Source: Thaumarchaeota archaeon S13 (lineage in GTDB: Archaea > Thermoproteota > Nitrososphaeria > Nitrososphaerales > Nitrosopumilaceae). Taken from it: a stretch of 8,568 nt of DNA. Of the stretch, positions 1-5,420 are shown one piece after another (the first letter of the stretch is position 1; every line of letters starts with the position of its first letter). The notes beneath the pieces were generated by a model. The model saw only the letters and a list, made by a program, of their open reading frames with translations, was not told the origin of the DNA and did no database searches. The stretch lies in the NCBI GenBank assembly GCA_003724275.1, contig RHFA01000053.1, forward strand, positions 1 to 8,568. The letters run 5' to 3'. Both the position numbers and the translations under genes were made by a program.

Positions 1-100
1 GGCTCGTCGGCAAGGTCGGCCGCAGGGGCCGGCTCGTCGGCAAGGTCGGCCGCAGGGGCCGGCTCGTCGGCAAGGTCGGCCGCAGGGGCCGGCTCGTCGG
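1..100. repeat. 30-bp tandem repeat, three identical copies plus a partial one
   Basis: Three consecutive 30-bp units (1-30, 31-60, 61-90) are identical base for base, and 91-100 repeats the first ten bases of the unit. Because 30 is a multiple of three, the array keeps the minus-strand frame open and encodes the decapeptide DEPAPAADLA. Closer to the start codon the protein keeps decayed relatives of the unit (GEPAPAAGLA, then TEPAAPEVA), as expected of an array that expanded on the far side. The array continues beyond the left edge, so the copy number is unknown. There are no spacers, so it is not a CRISPR. Confidence 0.93.
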
Positions 101-218
101 AGGCCGGCTCGGTGGCCACCTCCGGGGCGGCGGGCTCGGTCGCAAGGCCGGCGGCCGGGGCTGGCTCGCCGGCGGCGGGCTCTCCGGTCACCTCTTGGGC
201 TGCGGCGCTACCTTCCAT
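1..218 (-). CDS. Probable transcription elongation factor Spt5/NusG, N-terminal part only
   Basis: The frame opens with ATG at 218-216 and stays open to the window edge, giving 72 complete codons. It begins MEGSAAAQEVTGEPAAGEPA and then passes into repeats of DEPAPAADLA. The visible stretch has no Lys or Arg and is rich in Ala, Pro, Glu and Asp, so it is strongly acidic and probably disordered. No NGN or KOW domain is visible, because those would lie outside the window. The product is assigned by gene order: in archaea secE is usually followed directly by nusG/spt5, ahead of the uL11-uL1-uL10 genes. The start codon overlaps the secE end by 11 bp and follows a good Shine-Dalgarno sequence, so translation is probably coupled. 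Archaeal Spt5 normally starts at or near the NGN domain, so this extension is unusual. That the frame is coding is well supported; the product name is an inference from synteny. Confidence 0.6.
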   Translation of the reverse strand, partial: MEGSAAAQEVTGEPAAGEPAPAAGLATEPAAPEVATEPASDEPAPAADLADEPAPAADLADEPAPAADLADE

Positions 219-381
219 ACGTGATCACCGAAAAGACGAACTGGATGATAAAGCCGATCGTGCCCACGCAGCCTATGCCCAGGAGGGCCAGGCGGAGGTG
301 CTGCATATAGTCGTCGCGGTCGGACTTTTTCGCCATCTTGACGGTGTTGGCCATGTTCTTGAGCGTCTGTCTTGGGTTCAT
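208..381 (-). CDS. secE: Preprotein translocase subunit SecE (Sec61 gamma)
   Basis: This 57-residue protein has the Sec61-gamma layout: a basic amphipathic N-terminal segment (about residues 1-24, with KMAKKSDRDDY), then one hydrophobic helix (about 31-53) reading LALLGIGCVGTIGFIIQFVF. It is the small, single-span subunit that clamps SecY in the membrane protein-conducting channel. ATG at 381 is chosen over an in-frame GTG at 393, because a TATA-like box lies about 26-33 bp upstream of 381 and suggests a leaderless transcript. The gene heads an operon with the putative spt5/nusG, the usual archaeal pairing. Size and composition are typical of the family and nothing is missing. Confidence 0.9.
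   Translation of the reverse strand: MNPRQTLKNMANTVKMAKKSDRDDYMQHLRLALLGIGCVGTIGFIIQFVFSVITYGR
223..229 (-). promoter_or_regulatory. Shine-Dalgarno sequence for the putative spt5/nusG gene
   Basis: On the minus strand GGTGATC lies 4 nt before the ATG at 218. It is a seven-base match to the complement of the usual archaeal 16S rRNA 3' end (GGAUCACCUCC). It sits inside the last codons of secE, which supports ATG 218 as the start and suggests translational coupling. Confidence 0.7.
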
Positions 382-393
382 TGACGCGCGCAC

Positions 394-402
394 GTTAATA
401 TT
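394..402 (+). promoter_or_regulatory. TATA-like box for dtdA
   Basis: GTTAATATT lies 23-31 bp upstream of the GTG at 425, the right distance for an archaeal TATA box driving a leaderless message. It is closer to secE than to dtdA and so is interleaved with the opposing promoter. It was read by eye and no transcript data are available. Confidence 0.5.
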
Positions 403-406
403 GTGC

Positions 407-416
407 CCTTATATCT
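407..416 (-). promoter_or_regulatory. TATA-like box for secE
   Basis: On the minus strand AGATATAAGG lies 26-35 bp upstream of the secE ATG at 381, with A-rich bases just before it that could serve as the TFB element. The spacing fits a leaderless or near-leaderless transcript. Confidence 0.55.
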
Positions 417-424
417 TTTGTCCC

Positions 425-1207
425 GTGGACCTCCTCGTGGCCGGCATGGACGACCCCGCCGGCGTGAACATGGCCACGGCCCTCGGGGGCCGCCCGGCCG
501 CCGTGGGCGGGCCGCGCGACTGCGGGGGGTTTGCCCTCATGTGCATACCTGGGCCGGCCATAGGGGCCGACTCCCTCGAGGCTGGCCCGGAGGGCAGGTA
601 TGGCGGGATTGCCTTCCTCTCTAGGCACGCGGCGGCCTCTGGGAGGCTCGCGCTGACGTGCCACAGCACGGGCAACTTTGGCGAGGCGCAGGCCGGCGGG
701 CGAGACTCGGAGGTCGCCGTGCCCCACGCGCAGCTCATAAAGAGGCACATCCGCGCGCTCTGGGAGCGCAGGTCAGAGTTTGCCGGGTTTGACCTGACGC
801 TCGAGGCGACGCACCACGGGCCCACGGCCCTGCGCGCGCCGTCGGCCTTTGTCGAGGTCGGGACGGGCGAGGCCCAGTGGCGCGATGGGGCCCTGTGCGC
901 GCGCGTCGCCGAGACGCTGCGCGGCGCGCTGCTCGAGGGCGGCCCTGCTAGCCCAGAGGCCGTCTGCTTTGGCGGGGGCCACTATCCCGAAAAGTTCACG
1001 CGCGAGGCGGCCACCGGCGAGTTTGCGCCGGGAACGATCGTGCCGCGGCGCGCGCTGGGCGCAGTCGACGCGGCGATGATGGGCCACATACTCGACAGGA
1101 ACCGCGGCGCGCGCGCGGCCCTCGTTGACGCGTCAGGCATGGGGCCGCACAAGGCCAGGATACTCGGGCTCCTCGAGGAGGCCGGCATGGAGGTCGTGCG
1201 CCTTTGA
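425..1207 (+). CDS. dtdA: D-aminoacyl-tRNA deacylase, archaeal DTD2/GEK1 type
   Basis: This 260-residue enzyme should hydrolyse D-amino acids from mischarged tRNA, a metal-dependent proofreading step in the cytoplasm. Family landmarks are in order: an N-terminal DLLVAGMDDPAGVN, HSTGN at about residues 80-84, EATHHGP with His130-His131, and GGGHY with His186. These match the conserved histidine motifs of the archaeal/plant DTD2 family, which is unrelated in fold to bacterial DTD. GTG at 425 is chosen because the family begins a residue or two before the xLLVxxxxDPAG motif and a TATA-like box is correctly spaced. The frame is open back to 338, but that part overlaps the promoter and secE. The stop overlaps the start of ogt (TTGA), so the two form an operon. 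Confidence 0.93.
   Translation: MDLLVAGMDDPAGVNMATALGGRPAAVGGPRDCGGFALMCIPGPAIGADSLEAGPEGRYGGIAFLSRHAAASGRLALTCHSTGNFGEAQAGGRDSEVAVPHAQLIKRHIRALWERRSEFAGFDLTLEATHHGPTALRAPSAFVEVGTGEAQWRDGALCARVAETLRGALLEGGPASPEAVCFGGGHYPEKFTREAATGEFAPGTIVPRRALGAVDAAMMGHILDRNRGARAALVDASGMGPHKARILGLLEEAGMEVVRL
1189..1194 (+). promoter_or_regulatory. Shine-Dalgarno sequence for ogt
   Basis: GGAGGT lies 9 nt before the TTG at 1204, inside the last codons of dtdA. It supports the unusual TTG as the real start of ogt and coupled translation. Confidence 0.6.
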
Positions 1208-1557
1208 GCGGAGGGGGCGGCGCGCGCGGCGACGCGCGCGCGAGGGTCTATCGCGAGCTGATGAGAGTCGGGCCCGGAGAGGTAACAACGTATGCCGACC
1301 TTGCGCGCGCGGCGGGAATTCCCGGCGGCCAGAGGGCAGTCGGCAGGATGATGGCGACAAACCCGTGGCCAGGCATTGTCCCGTGCCACAGGGTCGTGCG
1401 CTCGGACGGGACGCTCGGCGGGTATGCGCACGGCGGGCACATAAAGGAGGCGATGCTAGAGTCCGAGGGCGTGCACGTGAGGCGAGGCAAGATTTCCGGG
1501 TTTGGCGGAGTGAGGCACTCTTGGGGACGTCCTAGGAGGCCGTCGACTCGGCGATGA
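1204..1557 (+). CDS. ogt: O6-alkylguanine-DNA alkyltransferase (minimal Ogt/MGMT)
   Basis: A small 117-residue suicide repair protein that transfers the alkyl group from O6-alkylguanine in DNA to its own cysteine. The DNA-binding/active-site domain is complete: VTTYADLARAAG (helix-turn-helix entry), QRAVGRMMATNP with the arginine that flips the base, and the active site VPCHRVV with Cys61, followed by GTLGGYAHGG. The N-terminal RNase H-like domain of full-length Ogt/Ada is absent, so this is the short form. Because the active cysteine is present it should be a real transferase, not an alkyltransferase-like protein. The TTG start overlaps the dtdA stop and has a good Shine-Dalgarno sequence. 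The last 26 bp run antisense through the end of rpl19e, and the Arg-rich C-terminal tail after about residue 100 is not part of the conserved domain. Confidence 0.9.
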   Translation: MSGGGGARGDARARVYRELMRVGPGEVTTYADLARAAGIPGGQRAVGRMMATNPWPGIVPCHRVVRSDGTLGGYAHGGHIKEAMLESEGVHVRRGKISGFGGVRHSWGRPRRPSTRR

Positions 1558-1972
1558 GCGACCGCAGGTGCGCCTTGTTTCTCACAAGGTTGCCGCCGAC
1601 CCTCCCGTAGAGGCGCCAAAACTCGGCGTTGGATATCTCCTTGCGGTCCTTTGCTATCTTTAGGAGCCTGCGCAGCGCGCGGACCCTGGCGACATGGTTT
1701 TCCTTTTTGCCGACTCGCGCGCCCTGCCGGCCGCGCTTTGAGCCGGCCGTCGTGCCGCGCTTTTTGCGCTGCGCGCGCTTTTGGTCGGCGCGCCCGTGCG
1801 ACGTCCCGCGCGCGGGAACGACCCTGATCGTGTTTGCCGTGATCAGCGCGCGTATCTCGGCGCGCGTGATCGCGTCCTCGACCCTGTCGAGCTTTTCTGT
1901 GTCAAAGCGTATGCGGCCGATGCCGACGCCGGTCACGCGCGCGGCGAGGCGCTTTTTGGCACTAAGATTTAC
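1532..1972 (-). CDS. rpl19e: Large ribosomal subunit protein eL19
   Basis: The protein has the eL19 signature: a short globular N-terminal part (TGVGIGRIRFDTEKLDRVED, then AITRAEIRALI), a basic linker full of Lys and Arg (about residues 60-90), and a long C-terminal helix (RVRALRRLLKIAKDRKEISN). It binds 23S rRNA and helps form intersubunit contacts. Family members begin with (V/T)xLxxxKRLAA, here encoded as VNLSAKKRLAAR from 1972. No ATG, GTG or TTG precedes that segment in frame: the only conventional start is GTG at 1936, which would remove it. From 1972 the length is 146 residues, typical for archaea; from 1936 it is 134. A GA-rich GGAGAGGG lies 6 nt before 1972. The reading overlaps the rpl32e end by 11 bp. 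Identity is certain; the start is not. Confidence 0.92.
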   Translation of the reverse strand, partial: VNLSAKKRLAARVTGVGIGRIRFDTEKLDRVEDAITRAEIRALITANTIRVVPARGTSHGRADQKRAQRKKRGTTAGSKRGRQGARVGKKENHVARVRALRRLLKIAKDRKEISNAEFWRLYGRVGGNLVRNKAHLRSLIAESTAS

Positions 1973-2366
1973 CGGCAGCCCTCTCCACCCTTGCGTTGAA
2001 CACCTTGAGGCCCAGGTCCGCGGCCCGCGAGACTATGGCGAGTCGCTTTCGCCTGCCCACGCCGTGGCCTATGCGAACGCCGTCCCTCTTTGGGTCAAGC
2101 GGGCCGAGGTCGGCGATGTTGTGGACAAGGTTGTCCGTATATCCTGATGGGTGCAGGCCCCGCGAGGCCGCCGGCCCGCCGTGGCCCACCTTGACGAGGC
2201 CCGGCCTCCCGCGGCTGAGCTGCTTGCGCTGGTGGTTGTCGACGCCCTTGGGCTTGCGCCAGGACGTCTCGAGGCGCACGTACCTCCAGCTCTCCGGCCT
2301 CACAAAGTCGGGTCTCGCCTCTGAGGCGCGCCGGCGGGCCTCCACGGCCTCCCTGTTTATGGGCAT
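1962..2366 (-). CDS. rpl32e: Large ribosomal subunit protein eL32
   Basis: This 134-residue basic protein carries the eL32 core: FVRPESWRYVRLETSWRKPK, then GVDN, a run of basic residues (HQRKQLSRGRPGLVKVGHGG), the HPSGY motif and a C-terminal Rossmann-like strand region (RKRLAIVSRAADLGLKVFNA). It is a 23S rRNA-binding protein of the large subunit. ATG at 2366 fits a leaderless message because a TATA-like box lies 25-34 bp upstream. It is the first gene of a two-gene operon with rpl19e. In many archaea both genes sit inside the spc ribosomal cluster between uL6 and uL18; here they stand alone between ogt and pckA. Confidence 0.95.
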   Translation of the reverse strand: MPINREAVEARRRASEARPDFVRPESWRYVRLETSWRKPKGVDNHQRKQLSRGRPGLVKVGHGGPAASRGLHPSGYTDNLVHNIADLGPLDPKRDGVRIGHGVGRRKRLAIVSRAADLGLKVFNARVERAAGKS

Positions 2367-2390
2367 CGTGGCGCCACGCGCGGCCCCCTT

Positions 2391-2400
2391 GAGATAAATA
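2391..2400 (-). promoter_or_regulatory. TATA-like box for rpl32e
   Basis: On the minus strand TATTTATCTC lies 25-34 bp before the rpl32e ATG at 2366, the spacing expected for a leaderless archaeal transcript. Confidence 0.5.
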
Positions 2401-2427
2401 GCTTCGTGCGGCCCGCGAGCCTGAAAA

Positions 2428-2438
2428 GAGATAAAAGG
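2428..2438 (+). promoter_or_regulatory. TATA-like box for pckA, followed by a T tract
   Basis: GAGATAAAAGG is followed by ATTTTTTT at 2440-2447. A transcript starting about 25 bp downstream would begin around 2460, just before the ATG at 2468. This argues that pckA expression starts near 2468 and not at the in-frame GTG at 2406, which lies upstream of the box. Confidence 0.45.
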
Positions 2439-2467
2439 GATTTTTTTGGCCCCGCGCGCAGCACATC

Positions 2468-4100
2468 ATGGCCACAGGACCTGTGTCAGGCGTGGGCGGT
2501 ACTGGCCTCTGAGACGGGGGCGGCTGACTTTGCCGCACAGATTCGCTCGTTTGGCCTCCGGCCCTCGCGCGTGCGCCGAAACCTCGACCCGTCCGAGATC
2601 ACGGCCATAGCCGTCAATGCCGGCGAGGGAGTCGTCTCCTCGACGGGGGCCCTCGCCGTGAGGACGGGCAAGTACACGGGCCGATCGCCGTCAGACCGAT
2701 TTATCATAGACGACGGGCTCACGCGGGACACCGTCGACTGGGGCGAGGTCAACCGCGCCTTTGAGCCTGCTAGGTTTGAGGCCCTGGCCGAGCGCATGAG
2801 GCGCAGCCTCGACGGCAGGGAGGCGTACGTCTTTGACGGGTTTGTCGGGGCCGACCCGCAGACGCGCATGGCGATCCGGGTGGTCAATGACCACGCGTGG
2901 CAGAGCCTCTTTGCGCGGCAGCTCTTCATCAGGCCGACGGCCGCAGAGCTCGCCTCGCACGTTCCCGAGTTCACCGTCATGTGCCTCAACGACTTTGAGG
3001 CCGTCCCCGATAGGGACGGCACGCGCTCGGAGGCCTTCATACTCATCGGCATAGGCCAGGGCCTTGTCCTGATCGGCGGCACGCGCTATGCCGGCGAGAT
3101 GAAAAAGGCCCTCTTTTCGGTTATGAACCACGTCCTGCCCGGCAGGGGCGTCCTGCCCATGCACTGCTCGGCGAACATTGGCGCAGACGGCAAGACCGCG
3201 CTCTTTTTCGGCCTCTCCGGCACGGGCAAGACGACGCTCTCGGCGGATCCCGCGCGCAGGCTGATCGGCGACGACGAGCACGGGTGGTCCGAGAGCGGCA
3301 CGTTCAACATGGAGGGCGGATGCTATGCAAAGTGCATAAACCTCCGGCGCGAGGCCGAGCCGCAGATATGGGGCGCGATAAGGCCCGGCTCTGTCCTCGA
3401 GAACGTCGTGCTAGACTCTGAGACGCGCGAGCCGGACTTTGACGACGGCAGCCTCACGGAGAACACGCGCGTGGCGTACCCGCTCGACTATATCCCCGGC
3501 GCCGTCTCGCCTAGCGTGGGCGGGCATGCGAGCACCATAGTGTTCCTCACCACTGACGCTATGGGCGTCCTGCCCCCCGTCTCGCGCCTCACGCGCGAGG
3601 GCGCAATGTACCACTTTATGTCGGGGTACACGAGCAAGCTCGCCGGCACGGAGCGCGGGATAAAGGAGCCAAAGGCCGTCTTTTCAGAGTGCTTTGGCGC
3701 GCCGTTCATGCCGCGTCCCGCCGCCGAGTATGCGCGCATGCTAGGCGAGAGGATTGACGCGCACGGCACGTCAGTCTACCTCATAAACACGGGCTGGACG
3801 GGCGGGCCGTACGGCACGGGGAGGCGCATCTCGATATCTCACAGCCGCGCCATGGTCGCCGCGGCAGTCGGGGGCACGCTGGACCACGCGCCGTACGCGC
3901 ACAATGACACGTTCAACCTGGACGTGCCCGAGGGCTGCCCCGGCGTGCCCGAGGGGGTCCTCGACCCCAGGGCCGGCTGGGCCGACGGGGCCGCGTATGA
4001 CGCCACGGCGGCCCGCCTGGCGCGCATGTTTGCGGACAATTTTGCAAAGTTTGGCGACGACTTTGGCGACATCGCCTCGGCCGGCCCGCCGGCCCCATAG
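2468..4100 (+). CDS. pckA: Phosphoenolpyruvate carboxykinase (ATP), with an unresolved start or +1 shift
   Basis: The enzyme converts oxaloacetate and ATP to phosphoenolpyruvate, the entry to gluconeogenesis. ATP-type motifs are all present in order: TGRSPSDRFI, GGTRYAGEMKKALF (substrate and metal ligands), MHCSANIG, the P-loop GLSGTGKTTLS with its Lys at 3228-3230, GDDEHGWSESGTFNMEGGCY (metal-binding Asp), NTRVAYPLDY, and NTGWTGGPYGTGRRI. The frame of this protein is open from 2406 but has no ATG, GTG or TTG between 2409 and the conserved region, and the residues from 2406 to about 2500 do not look like protein. ATG at 2468 is well placed below the promoter but reads 14 codons into a TGA at 2510-2512; skipping one base there (CTC TGA to CTC-GAG) enters the PEPCK frame and gives 543 residues, the family length. 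The function is certain; the 5' end could be a sequence error, a non-canonical start or a real frameshift. It leads a probable operon with pus10. Confidence 0.9.
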
Positions 4101-4119
4101 GCGCGGCGGCGGGGCCTCG

Positions 4120-4137
4120 GGCCTCGCCGGCGAGGCC
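4120..4137 (+). other. Perfect palindrome (hairpin) covering the pus10 ribosome binding site
   Basis: Between the pckA stop and the pus10 ATG, 4120-4137 is an 18-bp perfect inverted repeat centred on CGCCGGCG, able to fold as a 7-bp GC-only stem with a four-base loop. The only Shine-Dalgarno-like bases before pus10 (GAGG, 4132-4135, 8 nt from the ATG) lie in its right arm. It could hide the site, but GC-rich DNA makes palindromes by chance. Confidence 0.45.
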
Positions 4138-4143
4138 GCCGCG

Positions 4144-5280
4144 ATGCGCGCAGGCGAGGACCTCTGCGACCACTGCATGGGCCGCGCGTTCATGGTTCGC
4201 GCCGGCGCCTCCGACGCGGGCATCCTCGGCAGGAGGCTGCGCAGGGAGGGCGGATACGCCGAGCCTGCACGGTGCGCCGTTTGCCGCGGCCTCTTTGCGC
4301 GCCTCGGCGAGCACTGTGACGAGATGGTCCGCCTCGCCGGCGCGACAGAGTTTGCGACGTTTCTCGTCGGCGCGACGCTGAGGCCGTCGGTCCTTGACGC
4401 CGACGACTCTATGCGCTCAAGGCACGGCCTGCGCGGCACGCCGGGCATAAAGTCCGACGTGACGCGCACGCTCTCGCGAATGTTTGCGCGCCGGACGCGC
4501 GCGAGGGCAGAGGCGTCCTCGCCGGACATGACGCTAAAGGTCGACCTCAGGGACGGCGCGGTCAGCATAGAGACGCGCCCCGTGCACGTCGCCGCAAGGT
4601 ACACAAAGGAGTCGCGCGGGCTCCCGCAGAGGCAGGGCAGGTGCGAGTCGTGCGGCGGGAGGGGCTGCGTGGCGTGCGGGCGGCGCGGCATATCTGGCAC
4701 GTGCAGCGTCGAGGGGAGGCTAGCCGAGTTTTTGTGCGGCGCGTTTGGCGCGCGGCAGGCGCGGTTCACGTGGTGCGGAACCGAGGAGCGCGGCGGCACG
4801 GTCAGCGGGAGGGGGAGGCCGTTCTTTGCGAGGCTCTCGTGCCCGTCGAGGAGGGAAGCGCGGCTGCCGCGGCGCGCCGACCTTGGCGGCGTGACTGTCA
4901 TCGGCGCGCGTGCCATGCGCTCACCTCCAGGGGCCGCGCCGCGCTTTGTCCTCACGGCGTCGCTGTCCGTGCGCGCAGAAGAGGACATAGGCGACGAGGC
5001 CCTGGGCCGCCTGCGCGCGCTGCGCGGCGGCGTGACCGACTATGGGTCGCGCATGCAGAGGCGCGCCATACACTCGGCCTCGGTCAGGCGCTCCTCGCCG
5101 CGGGAGTTTGCGCTCACGCTCAGGGTCGACGGCGGCTTTCCCATACGCAGGTTCGTCGAGGGGCCTGACGTGAGCCCCAACGTCTCGGACACGCTAGAGG
5201 TTCGCTGCTCGTGCGAGCGGGCCGACTTTGCCGACGTCGACATTCGGCCCGCGGGGCGCGGCGGCGCAAGGTCCGGGTGA
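4144..5280 (+). CDS. pus10: tRNA pseudouridine synthase Pus10
   Basis: In archaea Pus10 makes pseudouridine 54 and often 55 in the TPsiC arm of tRNA. This 378-residue protein starts with a zinc-binding pair (CDHC at 8-11, CAVC at 44-47) and a THUMP-like region. It continues with RYTKESRGLPQ, a second cysteine cluster (Cys167, 170, 175, 178 in a CxxC-4-CxxC pattern) and the catalytic-domain segment GRGRPF at about 222-227. Its C-terminal FPIRRFVEGPDVSPNVSDTLE corresponds to the family's (Y)IKEFVHGDxxRTxPN block. ATG at 4144 is the first start after pckA, 43 bp downstream. One key residue is odd: before GRGRPF the family has GxED, the Asp being the presumed catalytic residue, but here it reads GTEE, with Glu215. 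The rest of the fold looks intact, so the family call is firm and activity is uncertain. Confidence 0.9.
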   Translation: MRAGEDLCDHCMGRAFMVRAGASDAGILGRRLRREGGYAEPARCAVCRGLFARLGEHCDEMVRLAGATEFATFLVGATLRPSVLDADDSMRSRHGLRGTPGIKSDVTRTLSRMFARRTRARAEASSPDMTLKVDLRDGAVSIETRPVHVAARYTKESRGLPQRQGRCESCGGRGCVACGRRGISGTCSVEGRLAEFLCGAFGARQARFTWCGTEERGGTVSGRGRPFFARLSCPSRREARLPRRADLGGVTVIGARAMRSPPGAAPRFVLTASLSVRAEEDIGDEALGRLRALRGGVTDYGSRMQRRAIHSASVRRSSPREFALTLRVDGGFPIRRFVEGPDVSPNVSDTLEVRCSCERADFADVDIRPAGRGGARSG

Positions 5281-5420
5281 CGGGGCGCCGCCGGCGGCTA
5301 GCGCGGCCGCAGCCCCTGCCCGCTGGCCTGCCCTGCTCCCGCGGGCGTGCCCCGCGGCGGCCCGGCGCGGCGGGGGCGCGAAATCTTGATAACAGCGCGC
5401 CGCCGGCGCCGCGCGCGGCT
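5281..5420. other. GC-rich intergenic region between pus10 and aspS
   Basis: These 140 bp have no credible ORF or RNA gene. Two GC-only inverted repeats are visible: a 12-bp palindrome at 5287-5298 just after the pus10 stop, and a 7-bp stem with a 5-nt loop at 5339-5357 (CCGCGGG/CCCGCGG). Neither is followed by a T run, so I do not call a terminator. The right end holds the aspS promoter. Confidence 0.6.
5384..5393 (+). promoter_or_regulatory. TATA-like box for aspS
   Basis: TCTTGATAAC, in the only AT-rich patch of the gap (5381-5394), lies 28-37 bp before the aspS ATG. It suggests that aspS has its own promoter and a very short or absent leader. Confidence 0.45.

Noticed and set aside
1..100. 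CRISPR array
   Set aside because: The 30-bp units abut directly with no spacers, keep an open reading frame, and encode a regular acidic decapeptide. This is a coding tandem repeat.
338..424. Upstream extension of dtdA from 338
   Set aside because: It overlaps secE and the divergent TATA boxes, and the residues do not match the family, which begins just before the LLVxxxxDPAG motif at 425.
2406..2467. GTG 2406 as the pckA start
   Set aside because: It lies upstream of the likely TATA box, and the translated stretch (KRDKRDFFGPARSTSWPQDL) does not resemble a PEPCK N-terminus. It remains the only conventional start in the strict frame, so the problem is reported as a finding.
3904..4143. Upstream extension of the pus10 frame into pckA
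   Set aside because: The extension is out of frame with, and inside, the conserved end of pckA. ATG 4144 just before the CDHC zinc motif is the natural start.
3771..4988. A 405-codon minus-strand ORF
   Set aside because: It lies wholly antisense to the end of pckA and most of pus10, both strongly identified. It has low-complexity Ser/Arg/Ala/Pro composition and no recognisable domain. Long antisense frames are expected in GC-rich DNA.
5339..5357. Intrinsic terminator after pus10
   Set aside because: The 7-bp GC hairpin has no T run after it, archaeal termination relies mainly on T tracts, and such stems arise easily in this GC-rich gap.
5211..5420. Upstream extension of the aspS frame
   Set aside because: It overlaps the end of pus10 and the TATA-like box and encodes Arg/Pro-rich sequence unlike any AspRS N-terminus.
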